Of a DNA stretch of 64,000 nt, positions 1 to 12,633 are shown piece by piece. Made by a program: the position numbers and the translations under genes. Within the stretch, counting starts at the first letter, position 1. Every line of letters starts with the position of its first letter. Source of the stretch: Nocardioides soli (GTDB lineage: Bacteria; Actinomycetota; Actinomycetes; Propionibacteriales; Nocardioidaceae). The DNA lies in NCBI RefSeq assembly GCF_014191495.1, contig NZ_JACHWR010000003.1, forward strand, positions 62,501 through 126,500. Direction: 5' to 3'. The notes below the pieces were generated by a model. The model was not told the origin of the DNA. It saw nothing but the letters and a program-made list of their open reading frames with translations, and did not search any database.

Positions 1-257
1 GCGGGTTTCTCTGCGGGGGGCGTGTGTCCCCCGGTGCCTCCTTGGGGGGTGCCTCCTTGGGGTCTGGGGTCTTCGGGTCGTGGTCTCCTTGGTGGGTTGG
101 AAGTTTGTGAATTGGATAGTGGACGCGAGCATCTTGCGACATCACTTCACCAGGTGGTGTCGCGATATAGCGATTGGTCGTTCGTGCGCGTGTGTGTGCG
201 GGCGATCGTTGTCTAGTCTTTGTAGTTTTGCTTTGTAGTTTTTGTTGAGTGTTTGTG
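1..257 (+). other. 16S-23S rRNA spacer (partial)
   Basis: Sequence immediately 5' of the 23S gene, cut by the left edge. No tRNA cloverleaf is visible in this part. It holds a perfect tandem duplication of the 15-mer GGTGCCTCCTTGGGG at 33-47 and 48-62. The last bases (about 254-265, GTGCGACAAGC) pair with the region after the 23S 3' end (3404-3415), consistent with the rRNA processing stem. Confidence 0.75.
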
Positions 258-3414
<3,157 letters not shown>

Positions 3415-3571
3415 CAAACCCTCAACAAAACCCACAACACATTCCTGCATCGACACTCGCGTCCACATCCATACCAGACACGACAAGACCACGCCCTCGA
3501 CCGGCCGTGATCTCTAACTGAACAGATGCTTGGCCACACACCGTGACAACACCGGTGCGTGACGCCACCAG
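3415..3571 (+). other. 23S-5S spacer
   Basis: About 157 bases between the 23S and 5S genes. No tRNA and no credible reading frame. Its start completes the 23S closing stem. Confidence 0.7.
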
Positions 3572-3690
3572 AGTTACGGCGGCCATAGCGAAAGGGAAAC
3601 ACCCGGTCCCATCCCGAACCCGGAAGTTAAGCCTTTCAGCGCCGATGGTACTGCAACCGAGAGGCTGTGGGAGAGTAGGACGCCGCCGGA
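3572..3690 (+). rRNA. rrf: 5S ribosomal RNA
   Basis: About 119 nt. It contains the conserved loop sequences CCCGAACCCGGAAGTTAAGC (around 3612) and GGGAGAGTAGGACGCCGCCG at the 3' end, which pairs with GTTACGGCGGCCATAGCG at the 5' end to form helix I. It is the last gene of the rRNA operon. Confidence 0.96.
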
Positions 3691-3699
3691 CATACACTC

Positions 3700-3729
3700 A
3701 GTAGAGGCCACCGTAAGGTGGCCTCTACT
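3700..3729 (+). terminator. rRNA operon terminator
   Basis: Perfect 13-bp inverted repeat AGTAGAGGCCACC / GGTGGCCTCTACT around a GTAA tetraloop, 10 bases after the 5S gene. Only a short T-rich tail follows (CATTTC), typical of high-GC terminators. Confidence 0.85.
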
Positions 3730-3778
3730 CATTTCAGCACCATGTGGTGCGACCAGCGAGAACCAGGAGTACCCAGTC

Positions 3779-4876
3779 GTGGCCGAGCAGCGTCGTAGCC
3801 AGCGTCCGTCGGGCGGGGGCGGCCGCACGGGCGGCAAGCCCGCGGGCGGGCGCTCCGGCAGCCAGGGCCAGCGGTCCGGCGGCCCCAAGTCGGGGCCGAA
3901 GTCCGGTCAGAAGTCCGGTCAGAAGTCGACCCAGAGGTCAGGCCAGGGTTCCGGACAGGGGTCCGGCCAGAAGTCGGGCGGTCCGAAGTCGAGCCAGCCG
4001 CGAGGTCAGTCGGCGAAGTCGGCGGAGCGGTCGACTCGCTGGAGCCCGGACGACCGGCGCGGTGCGGGCAAGGACGCGCCCCGGCGCGGCGGCAAGCCGG
4101 CGGGCAAGCCCACGGGTGGGCGGTCGGGCGGCCGGCAGGGTGCGCCGCGTGGCGGCGGTCGCGCCGCGGAGCAGCCGGCACGCACGGCCGAGCAGGCGGC
4201 GTACGACGGTCCGGAGCTGCCCGCGGAGATCACCGGCGCCGAGCTGGATCGGTCCGTGACCGCTCAGCTGAAGGGTCTGCCGGAGAAGCTCGCGTCGCGG
4301 GTGGCGCGGCACCTCGCGGCGGCTGGGCTGTTCATCGACCAGGATCCGGAGCTGGCCTACCAGCACGCGCTGGCCGCCCGGGCCCGGGCGTCGCGGATCG
4401 CCGTGGTGCGGGAGGCGACCGGAGAGGCGGCGTACGCCGCCGGCCACTACGCCGAGGCGCTGGCCGAGCTGCGCGCGGCGAAGCGGATGAACGGGGCGAC
4501 GGCGTACCTGCCGATCATGGCGGACTGCCACCGCGCGCTGGGCAAGCCCCAGGAGGCGCTGAAGCTGGCGAAGAGCCCGGGCGTCGCGAACTTCTCCGCG
4601 GAGGCGAAGGCGGAGATGACGATCGTCGAGGCCGGCGCCCGCCGTGACCTCGGACAGCTCGACGCAGCGCTGCGGACGCTCGAGCTGGCGCCGCTGCAGT
4701 CGAAGAGCCGCGGGTCGTGGGTGGTGCGGCTGCGCTACGCCTACGCGGACACGCTCGAGGCCGCGGGCCGCGAGCAGGACGCCTTGGCGTGGTTCCACCG
4801 GACCCACGCCATCGACGGGGACGACCTGACCGACGCGGCCGAGCGGGCCGAGACCCTGGAGCGCCGGTTCGGCTAG
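3779..4876 (+). CDS. TPR-like protein with a long basic low-complexity N-terminus
   Basis: 365 aa, GTG start with AGGAG about 9 bases upstream. Residues 1-140 are disordered and strongly basic, built from Gly, Ser, Lys, Gln and Arg with SGQKSG/SGQGSG-type repeats at about 30-68 and GGKPAGK/GGRSGG repeats later. Residues 150-365 are Ala/Leu-rich helices resembling TPR repeats (for example AAYAAGHYAEALAELRAAK and DTLEAAGREQDALAWFHRTH). No catalytic motif is visible. The basic tail suggests nucleic-acid or ribosome binding, which is inference from composition and from its position directly behind the rRNA operon. It has its own start after the rRNA terminator. Function unknown. Confidence 0.82.
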   Translation: MAEQRRSQRPSGGGGRTGGKPAGGRSGSQGQRSGGPKSGPKSGQKSGQKSTQRSGQGSGQGSGQKSGGPKSSQPRGQSAKSAERSTRWSPDDRRGAGKDAPRRGGKPAGKPTGGRSGGRQGAPRGGGRAAEQPARTAEQAAYDGPELPAEITGAELDRSVTAQLKGLPEKLASRVARHLAAAGLFIDQDPELAYQHALAARARASRIAVVREATGEAAYAAGHYAEALAELRAAKRMNGATAYLPIMADCHRALGKPQEALKLAKSPGVANFSAEAKAEMTIVEAGARRDLGQLDAALRTLELAPLQSKSRGSWVVRLRYAYADTLEAAGREQDALAWFHRTHAIDGDDLTDAAERAETLERRFG

Positions 4877-4949
4877 CGCGCTGCCGCCCCTGGTTTCGTG
4901 TCGGCGGCGTAGGGCAGGATCGCACCAGTCCCGGGCGAGGGAGGTCATC

Positions 4950-5750
4950 GTGCTGCGGTTCGCGGGAGCGGGCGTGAGTGACGTCGGTCGGGTGCGTCCC
5001 CACAACGAGGACGCGGCCTTCCTGGGCCCCTACGTCGCCGTGCTCGCCGACGGCGTGGGCGGTGCCGCCGCCGGTGAGGTGGCCGCCGCGACCGCGGCCT
5101 ACGTGGTGGCGGCGACGGCGCTGGCTCGCTTCGGCGAGGATCCGGTGCAGGTGCTGCTCCGCGGTGTCGAGGACGCCCACCTGAGCGTCCGCGTGGGCGT
5201 GGCGGTGGACCCGGAGCGGACCGGGATGGCCACCACGTTGACGGCGCTCGTCACCGACGGCCGGCGGGTCGTGCTCGGCCACGTCGGCGACAGCCGTGCC
5301 TACCTGCTGCACGACGGCGAGCTGCGTCAGCTGTCGCACGACCACACCTACGTGCAGCACCTGGTCGACTCCGGCCAGCTCGACGAGGACGCGCGGGCCG
5401 GTCATCCGTGGAGCAACGTGGTGCTCCGCTCGCTCGACGGCGGCCCCGACCCGAGCCTCGACGTGACGGAGCTGCACCTGGAGGTGGGCGACCGCGTGCT
5501 GCTGTGCAGCGACGGGCTCACCGACCTGGTGCCCGACCAGGAGATCAGCGAGGCGCTGGTGACGGTCGCGGACCCGGACGTCGCGGCCGGCGTGCTGGTG
5601 TACGCCGCACTGGCGGCCGGCGGCAGGGACAACGTGACCTGCCTGGTGCTCGACGTGGTCGACGGCCCGGTCGTCGTCGGCGACGGCACCGTGCTCGGCG
5701 CCCTGGTCGACCCCGCGAACCTGGTCGACCCCACCTCCGTGCGTGTCTGA
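4950..5750 (+). CDS. PP2C-family serine/threonine phosphatase
   Basis: 266 aa, GTG start behind GGGAGG. A soluble, single-domain metal-dependent phosphatase. PP2C signatures occur in order: SDVGRVRPHNEDA (about 9-21), LADGVGGA with the metal-binding Asp-Gly, GHVGDSRAYL, CSDGLTDL, and GRDNVTCLVLD near the C-terminus. No transmembrane segment, unlike PstP, so it is probably a cytosolic regulator opposing Ser/Thr kinases. The kinase it serves cannot be told from context. Confidence 0.93.
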   Translation: MLRFAGAGVSDVGRVRPHNEDAAFLGPYVAVLADGVGGAAAGEVAAATAAYVVAATALARFGEDPVQVLLRGVEDAHLSVRVGVAVDPERTGMATTLTALVTDGRRVVLGHVGDSRAYLLHDGELRQLSHDHTYVQHLVDSGQLDEDARAGHPWSNVVLRSLDGGPDPSLDVTELHLEVGDRVLLCSDGLTDLVPDQEISEALVTVADPDVAAGVLVYAALAAGGRDNVTCLVLDVVDGPVVVGDGTVLGALVDPANLVDPTSVRV

Positions 5751-5790
5751 TCCGGCGTCCTCCCGCGGTGTCGAGTGGGAGACTGGACGC

Positions 5791-6726
5791 ATGGCTGGGG
5801 CGAAGGCCGGAGTGCGGCGACCGGCACTGGAGGGCACGGTCGCGGTGCGCGGGGACCGGCGGCTGAGCTTCGCGGAGTACGGCTCGCGGGGCGGCCAGGC
5901 CGTGGTGTGGATGCACGGCACCCCCGGAGCGCGTCGGCAGGTCCCGTTCGAGGCGCGGCGGTACGCCGAGCAGCACGGGATCCGGCTGATCGGGCTGGAC
6001 CGGCCCGGGATCGGCTCGTCGACGCCGCACCTGTATCCGGACGTCCTCGACTGGACCCGCGATCTCGAGGTGGTGCTGGAGACGCTGGCCATCGACACCG
6101 CCCACGTGATCGGCCTGTCCGGCGGCGGGCCGTACGCCCTGGCCGCCGCCGCAGCGCTGCCCGAGCGGGTGCCGGGCGTCGCCGTCCTCGGGGGAGTGGC
6201 GCCGACCCAGGGCGTCGACGCGGCCGCCGGCGGCATGGTCGCGCTCGCCGCGCACCTGGCGCCGCTGCTCACCCTGGCCCGGGTGCCGTTGGGCGTGACG
6301 CTCACCCAGGCGATCCGGCTGGCGCGCCCGCTGGCGGGGCCGGCGCTGGACCTGTACGCCGCGGCTCAGCCGCCGGGGGACAGGAACCTGCTCGCGCGGC
6401 CGGAGTTCAAGGCGATGTTCCTCGACGACCTGCTCAACGGCAGCCGGTTCCAGACCACGGCACCGATCCACGACGTCATCCTGTTCACGCGGTACTGGGG
6501 CTTCGACCTCGCCGAGGTACAGGTCCCGGTGCGGTGGTGGCACGGCGACGACGACCACATCGTCCCGCTCCGGCACGGCCGCCACGTGGTCGACCGGCTG
6601 CCGGACGCGACGCTCACGGTCATCGACGGCGAGAGCCACCTCTGCGGGCTCGGGATCGCCGAGGGCGTGCTGGCCTCGCTGCTGGAGCCCGGGCCACGGC
6701 GTACGCCGGCCGCCCGGGTCCCGTGA
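5791..6726 (+). CDS. alpha/beta hydrolase
   Basis: 311 aa. ATG start chosen at 5791 because GTGGGAGA lies just upstream; an in-frame GTG at 5743 would overlap the phosphatase gene. Alpha/beta-hydrolase fold: oxyanion region WMHGTPG (40-46), nucleophile elbow GLSGGGPYA with Ser110, and a late GDDDHIVP acid region followed by GESHLCG carrying the probable catalytic His. Substrate unknown. It follows the phosphatase at close spacing and may share its transcript. Confidence 0.88.
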   Translation: MAGAKAGVRRPALEGTVAVRGDRRLSFAEYGSRGGQAVVWMHGTPGARRQVPFEARRYAEQHGIRLIGLDRPGIGSSTPHLYPDVLDWTRDLEVVLETLAIDTAHVIGLSGGGPYALAAAAALPERVPGVAVLGGVAPTQGVDAAAGGMVALAAHLAPLLTLARVPLGVTLTQAIRLARPLAGPALDLYAAAQPPGDRNLLARPEFKAMFLDDLLNGSRFQTTAPIHDVILFTRYWGFDLAEVQVPVRWWHGDDDHIVPLRHGRHVVDRLPDATLTVIDGESHLCGLGIAEGVLASLLEPGPRRTPAARVP

Positions 6727-6879
6727 CCGCGTGGCCGTTCACACGCCGAACGCTGGCGTTCTCGCGTCCCGTTTGCCACAATGGAGCCACAACTGCACGC
6801 GTGTCACTCACGCCTCAAGACATCTTCGGTGAGACCGCTGGGGAAGGCGCATCTCGCGCCGGAGATGAAGGAGGTCACG

Positions 6880-7398
6880 GTGACCGCAAGCACTGCCATC
6901 CGCACCGCGACGAGGGGCGTCCTGTACGTCCACTCAGCGCCGTCCGCGCTGTGCCCTCACATCGAGTGGGCCGTCGGCGGTGTCCTTGGCGTGCCCGTGA
7001 GCCTGGACTGGACGCCGCAGGCGGCGCAGGCGGGCACCTACCGCGCCGAGCTCTCGTGGACCGGCGGTACCGGCTCCGCCGCCGCGGTGGCCTCCGCGCT
7101 GCGCGGCTGGAACCAGCTCCGGTTCGAGATCACCGAGGAGCCGACCGCCGCCTCGGAGGGCGCGCGCTACTCCTACACGCCCGAGTTGGGCGTCTTTCAC
7201 GCCGTCACCGGCCTGCACGGCGACATCATGATCCCCGAGGACCGGCTCAAGGCCGCCGTGGTCAAGGCCGCCCTGGGCGACACGACGCTACTCGTCGAGA
7301 TCGACAAGCTGCTCGGCAAGCCGTGGGACGACGAGCTGGAGACCTTCCGGCACGCCGGCGAGGGCGCTCCGGTGCGCTGGCTGCACCAGGTGGTCTGA
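6880..7398 (+). CDS. DUF3145 family protein
   Basis: 172 aa. GTG at 6880 is preferred because AAGGAGGT sits 5 bases upstream and the family begins near TRGVLYVHSAPSALCPH; an upstream in-frame ATG at 6781 adds 33 residues unlike the family. DUF3145 is a conserved actinobacterial family of unknown function. The conserved HSAPSALCPHIEWA block (about 16-29) is clear and the length matches the usual 160-175 aa. No membrane or signal sequence. Confidence 0.9.
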   Translation: MTASTAIRTATRGVLYVHSAPSALCPHIEWAVGGVLGVPVSLDWTPQAAQAGTYRAELSWTGGTGSAAAVASALRGWNQLRFEITEEPTAASEGARYSYTPELGVFHAVTGLHGDIMIPEDRLKAAVVKAALGDTTLLVEIDKLLGKPWDDELETFRHAGEGAPVRWLHQVV

Positions 7399-7431
7399 CA
7401 GGCGGCCCGAACGGCGGGCCTGGGCCCTCGC

Positions 7432-8367
7432 TCAGGCGCGGCCTCCGAAGCCACCGGTCGGCGCGAGCTCGTCGATGCGGGCCAGGTCGGCCTCGGTGAG
7501 GATCAGGTCGGCGGATGCGACGTTCTCGGCGACCCGGCCGGGGTTGCGGGAGCCGGGGATCGGGACGATGTGGTCGCGCCGCGCGAGCAGCCAGGCGATG
7601 GCCAGCTGGGAGAGGGCGGCGCCCTTCTCGGCGGCGAGCCGGGTCAGGTCGTCGACGATGCGCACGTTGGCGTCGTAGTTCTCCGGTGCCCACCAGCCGA
7701 CGTACTGGCGGAAGTCGTCGGCGCCGTAGCCGCTTCGCGGCCGGACCGCGCCGCTGAGGAACCCGCGGGCCAGCGGCGAGTAGGCGACGAGCCCGATGCC
7801 GAGCTCCTCGATGGTCGGGAGGAGCGCCTCGGTGTCGCGGGCGAAGAGGGAGTACTCGGCCTGCAGGACCGAGATCGGGTGGACGGCATGAGCCCTGCGG
7901 ATGCTCTCGGCGTCGGTGTTGGACAGGCCGAGGTACCTGACCTTGCCCGCGTCGACGTACTCCTTCATCACGCCGACGACCTCCTCGACCGGGACCCGGG
8001 GGTCGTGGACGTGCTGGTAGAGCACGTCGATGCAGTCGACGTCGAGGTTGCGCAGGCTGGCGTCGACGACCTCACGGATGTGGTCGAGCCGGGAGTCCGG
8101 CTCGAACCTCGGCGTGAATCCGAACTTGGTCGCGATGGTCACCTCGTCGCGGATCGGCGCCAGCGCGGCGCCGAGGAGCCTCTCGCCCGCACCCCAGCCG
8201 TACATCTCCGCGGTGTCGAAGTGGGTCACGCCGAGCTCGTGTGCCTTCCGGATCGCCGCGATCGACTCCGTCTCGTCGGCCGGACCGTAGCCGATCGCGG
8301 TGCCCATGGCGCCGTAGCCGATCGCCGCGACCGTGAGTCCCTGCTGCCCGAGGGCGCGCTGCTGCAT
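7432..8367 (-). CDS. aldo/keto reductase
   Basis: 311 aa, NADPH-dependent oxidoreductase of the AKR superfamily. Start placed at ATG 8367 because AGGAGA is immediately upstream; a longer form from 8385 is less likely. The catalytic tetrad is visible: Asp in HFDTAEMYG, Tyr in the same motif, Lys in IATKFGF, His in LYQHVHDP. The C-terminal half has PIPGSRNPGRVAENV, the cofactor-phosphate-binding segment. It is divergent from a TetR gene, with two operator-like boxes between them (8386-8446), so it is the likely target of that repressor. Confidence 0.93.
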   Translation of the reverse strand: MQQRALGQQGLTVAAIGYGAMGTAIGYGPADETESIAAIRKAHELGVTHFDTAEMYGWGAGERLLGAALAPIRDEVTIATKFGFTPRFEPDSRLDHIREVVDASLRNLDVDCIDVLYQHVHDPRVPVEEVVGVMKEYVDAGKVRYLGLSNTDAESIRRAHAVHPISVLQAEYSLFARDTEALLPTIEELGIGLVAYSPLARGFLSGAVRPRSGYGADDFRQYVGWWAPENYDANVRIVDDLTRLAAEKGAALSQLAIAWLLARRDHIVPIPGSRNPGRVAENVASADLILTEADLARIDELAPTGGFGGRA

Positions 8368-8385
8368 CGTCTCTCCTAGAGTCAT

Positions 8386-8446
8386 ACCGAACGGTTCGGT
8401 TTGACTCTACGTGTGGTCGTCCGGTTTCCAAACCGTACGGTTCGGT
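8386..8446. promoter_or_regulatory. twin TetR operator boxes
   Basis: Two copies of a 15-bp near-palindrome, ACCGAACGGTTCGGT at 8386-8400 and ACCGTACGGTTCGGT at 8432-8446, differing at one base and spaced 46 bp apart. One lies just upstream of the reductase start and the other overlaps the promoter of the TetR gene. Probable sites for autoregulation and divergent repression by the adjacent TetR protein. Confidence 0.8.
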
Positions 8447-8449
8447 TCG

Positions 8450-8455
8450 TATGCT
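8450..8455 (+). promoter_or_regulatory. -10 element of TetR gene (leaderless)
   Basis: TATGCT ends 6 bases before the ATG at 8462, so transcription would begin at or next to the start codon. Confidence 0.5.
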
Positions 8456-8461
8456 CGAGCC

Positions 8462-9040
8462 ATGGCCGCCACCGAGTCCACCCGCGACCGGATCCTCACG
8501 GCGGCCACCGCCGAGTTCGCCCGGCACGGCATCGCCGGCGCCCGGGTGGAGCGCATCGCCAAGGCCGCGCGCACCAGCAAGGAGCGGGTCTACGCCCACT
8601 TCGGCAGCAAGGACGAGCTCTACCGGTTCGTGGCGGCGCGAGAGCTCACGGCGATGGCCGCGGCGGTGCCCCTGGACCCGGCGGACCTGCCCGGTTACGC
8701 CGTGCGCCTGCACGACCACGTGGTCGCGCACCCCGAGCGGCTGCGCCTGATGCGGTGGGGACAGCTCGAGCTGTCCCCGGACGACACGCCGCCCGACGAC
8801 CCCTTCCGGACCGTCGTCGCGGGCAAGGTCGCCCAGCTGCGCCGGGCTCAGCGGTCCGGCGTCGTCGACCCGGACTGGGACCCCGTGGACGTCCTCGTCT
8901 TCGTGAGCCAGCTGGCGACCTCGTGGGCCGACCAGGGCGACCAGGTGGCTGCGGGCCCGGAGCGCGACGCGTTCCTGGCGGCCCGTCGGCGCGCCATCGA
9001 GACGGCCGTCCAACGGCTGTTCCCCGGCGCCGCCGACTGA
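8462..9040 (+). CDS. TetR family transcriptional regulator
   Basis: 192 aa. N-terminal helix-turn-helix at about 8-52 (RDRILTAATAEFARHG ... SKERVYAHFGSKDELY). The C-terminal ligand domain resembles the TetR_C family with the motif HPERLRLMRWGQLE. No ribosome-binding site precedes the ATG, which together with a -10 hexamer at 8450 suggests a leaderless mRNA. The ligand is unknown; the divergent aldo/keto reductase is the likely target and suggests a reactive carbonyl or xenobiotic inducer (inference). Confidence 0.92.
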   Translation: MAATESTRDRILTAATAEFARHGIAGARVERIAKAARTSKERVYAHFGSKDELYRFVAARELTAMAAAVPLDPADLPGYAVRLHDHVVAHPERLRLMRWGQLELSPDDTPPDDPFRTVVAGKVAQLRRAQRSGVVDPDWDPVDVLVFVSQLATSWADQGDQVAAGPERDAFLAARRRAIETAVQRLFPGAAD

Positions 9041-9484
9041 CTACCGGGCCCGCCTCAGGCGGAAGCGGGAGGGCTCGAGCCAGACCCGGTGGCCGCCCTC
9101 GTCGTCGTACCAGTGCAGCAGCGCGCGGATCGTGAACCTGCCCGGGCGGGTGTTGTAGCGGCAGAGGTCGAAGGTGCTGCGCCGGGTGGCCGGGTCGGAG
9201 TCGGACATGAAGGCTCCGGAGGCGACCGAGTCGCCAGTGGGGTCACGGAGGAAGGTCTCGAGCGTCCAGTCGCCCGTGGGTGGTGTGACGGTGTAGCGGT
9301 AGGCGTAGCCGCGGCAGCCCTTGCGGAGCACCCCGTCGGGGGCGTGCGTGCTGCCGTACGACGAGCGCTCATGCGGTGCGCCGGGCTCCGCCGGCGTCGG
9401 CTCGGCCCGGCCGGGTGCGCCGAGCAGGCCCACGGTGACGCCGGCGGCCGCGAGGCACGCGGTGGCGCGGGTGACCTGGGTCAT
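9041..9484 (-). CDS. small secreted protein of unknown function
   Basis: 147 aa. N-terminal signal peptide (about 1-27, ATACLAAAGVTVGLLGAPGRA-E). The mature part has two Cys residues (in KGCRGY and DLCRYN) that could form a disulfide, and a beta-rich composition ending in Arg-rich RFRLRRAR. No recognised domain. Transcribed convergently towards the TetR gene, one base after its stop. Confidence 0.72.
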   Translation of the reverse strand: MTQVTRATACLAAAGVTVGLLGAPGRAEPTPAEPGAPHERSSYGSTHAPDGVLRKGCRGYAYRYTVTPPTGDWTLETFLRDPTGDSVASGAFMSDSDPATRRSTFDLCRYNTRPGRFTIRALLHWYDDEGGHRVWLEPSRFRLRRAR

Positions 9485-9531
9485 ACCGGGACCAACGCGG
9501 CCCCGGCGCGCCCGTTACGGGTCGGGCCCGC

Positions 9532-10962
9532 TCAGAGCGGGATGTTGCCGTGCACGCCGCGGCGTACGCCGACGGTCTGGACGGCGTCCTCGATCGCCCG
9601 CGCGATCGCCGAGCGGGTCTGCGCCGGCTCGACGACCTCGTCGACGACGCCGATCTCGACGGCCTTCTCGACGCCGCCGGCGATGCGCTCGTGCTCCGCG
9701 GCCAGCTCGGCCTCGACCTGCGGCCGGATGTCGGGGGCGACCTCGGCGAGCCGGCGGCGGTGCAGGATCCGGATTGCGGCGACCGCGCCCATGACCGCGA
9801 CCTCCGCGCCCGGCCAGGCGAACACCTTGGTGGCGCCGAGGGAGCGGGCGTTCATCGCGATGTAGGCGCCGCCGTACGTCTTGCGCGTGACCAGGGTGAC
9901 CCGGGGGACCACGCACTCGCCGAACGCGTGCAACAGCTTGGCGCCGCGGCGCACCACGCCGTCCCACTCCTGACCGACGCCGGGCAGGTAGCCGGGGACG
10001 TCGACCACGACGACCAGGGGCACGCCGAAGGCGTCGCACATCCGGACGAAGCGGGAGGCCTTCTCGGCCGAGAGCGAGTCGAGGCAGCCGCCGAGGCGCA
10101 GCGGGTTGTTGGCGATCACGCCGACCGTGCGGCCGCCGAAGCGGCCCAGGGCGGTGACGATGTTGGGTGCCCAGCGGGCGTGCAGCTCCTGCGTGGTGCC
10201 CTCGTCGAGGATCGACTCGACGAGCGGGTGCACGTCGTAGGCGCGCTTCTTGGACTCCGGCAGCAGGGCGGCCAGGTCGCGGTCCTCGATCTCGTCGACC
10301 TTCATGCTGCCCTGCGAGCCGAGCAGCGAGGCGACGCCACGTGCCCGATCGAGCGCCTCGCGCTCGGACTCGGCGAGGATGTGCACGACGCCCGAGCGGC
10401 GACCGTGCGGCTCGGGGCCACCGAGGCGGAGCATGTCGACGTCCTCGCCGGTGACCGAGCGGACCACGTCGGGGCCGGTGACGAAGATCCGGCCCTCGGG
10501 GCCGAGGATCACGACGTCGGTCAGCGCCGGACCGTACGCCGCGCCGCCGGCCGCCGGGCCGAGCACCACGGAGATCTGCGGGATCTTGCCGGACGCCTGG
10601 GTCATGGCCTGGAAGATCCGGCCGACCGCATGCAGAGAGAGCACGCCCTCGGCGAGGCGCGCCCCGCCGGAGTGCCACAGGCCGATGATCGGCACGCCGT
10701 CGGTCATCGCGCGGTGGTAGGCGTCGACGACCACCCGGCAGCCGAGGTCGCCCATCGCGCCGCCCATCACGGTGGCGTCGGAGCAGAAGGCCACCACGCG
10801 GGTGCCGTCGATGCTCCCGACCGCGGCGAGCATGCCGGAGTCGTCGTCGGGCGTGATCAGCTCGAGCGTGTCCTCGTCGAACAGCGCGGTGAGCCGGTGC
10901 ACGGGGTTGCGCGGGTCCTCCGCGCGGGGGAGCTTCGCGGGCTTGGTCGCCGTGGCAGTCAC
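9532..10962 (-). CDS. accD: acyl-CoA carboxylase carboxyltransferase (beta) subunit
   Basis: 476 aa. GTG start at 10962 chosen because GGAAGGAC precedes it; longer in-frame versions would overlap fabF. Carboxyltransferase of an acetyl/propionyl-CoA carboxylase, making malonyl- or methylmalonyl-CoA from acyl-CoA and carboxybiotin. The two crotonase-like halves are evident: HSGGARLAEGV and GPAAGGAAYGPAL in the N-half, and DVPGYLPGVGQEW with GECVVPRVTLVTRKTYGGAYIAMN in the C-half. Last gene of the fabD-fabH-acpP-fabF operon, 25 bp behind fabF, matching mycobacterial accD6, so it probably supplies malonyl-CoA to this FAS-II. No alpha (biotin) subunit lies in the window. Confidence 0.93.
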   Translation of the reverse strand: MTATATKPAKLPRAEDPRNPVHRLTALFDEDTLELITPDDDSGMLAAVGSIDGTRVVAFCSDATVMGGAMGDLGCRVVVDAYHRAMTDGVPIIGLWHSGGARLAEGVLSLHAVGRIFQAMTQASGKIPQISVVLGPAAGGAAYGPALTDVVILGPEGRIFVTGPDVVRSVTGEDVDMLRLGGPEPHGRRSGVVHILAESEREALDRARGVASLLGSQGSMKVDEIEDRDLAALLPESKKRAYDVHPLVESILDEGTTQELHARWAPNIVTALGRFGGRTVGVIANNPLRLGGCLDSLSAEKASRFVRMCDAFGVPLVVVVDVPGYLPGVGQEWDGVVRRGAKLLHAFGECVVPRVTLVTRKTYGGAYIAMNARSLGATKVFAWPGAEVAVMGAVAAIRILHRRRLAEVAPDIRPQVEAELAAEHERIAGGVEKAVEIGVVDEVVEPAQTRSAIARAIEDAVQTVGVRRGVHGNIPL

Positions 10963-10987
10963 TGTCGTCCTTCCGTGGGGTGGCGGC

Positions 10988-12253
<1,266 letters not shown>

Positions 12254-12298
12254 GCTGCTCCTCGGTGTTCCTCGACGTGCTGGACGGTCGAGAGAAGG

Positions 12299-12544
12299 TC
12301 AGGCCTGGGCCCGCTCGATGAAGGCGACGGCGTCGCCCACGGTCTTGAGGTTCTTGACCTCGTCGTCGGGGATGGAGACGCCGAACTTCTCCTCCGCTGC
12401 GACGACGACCTCGACCATGGAGAGCGAGTCGACGTCGAGGTCGTCCACGAAGGACTTGTCGAGCTGGACGTCGTCGGCGTCGATGCCGGCGACCTCATTG
12501 ACGATCTCGGCGAGGTCGGCGCGGATCTCTTCGGTGGTGGCCAT
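12299..12544 (-). CDS. acpP: acyl carrier protein
   Basis: 81 aa, acidic. Ser40 in DLDVDSLSMVEV is the 4'-phosphopantetheine attachment site. It carries the growing acyl chain between FabD, FabH and FabF. Start ATG at 12544 with AGAGGGA upstream. Length and the C-terminal helix (VGDAVAFIERAQA) are normal for the family. Confidence 0.97.
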   Translation of the reverse strand: MATTEEIRADLAEIVNEVAGIDADDVQLDKSFVDDLDVDSLSMVEVVVAAEEKFGVSIPDDEVKNLKTVGDAVAFIERAQA

Positions 12545-12633
12545 CAGGCTGTTCCCTCTCTTCGGGGTTGGTTGGGTGGTGCGGAAACTTCGGAAGGGCG
12601 CTGGGTCGGGTGCGGTGCCGAGCCCGGGACGGG

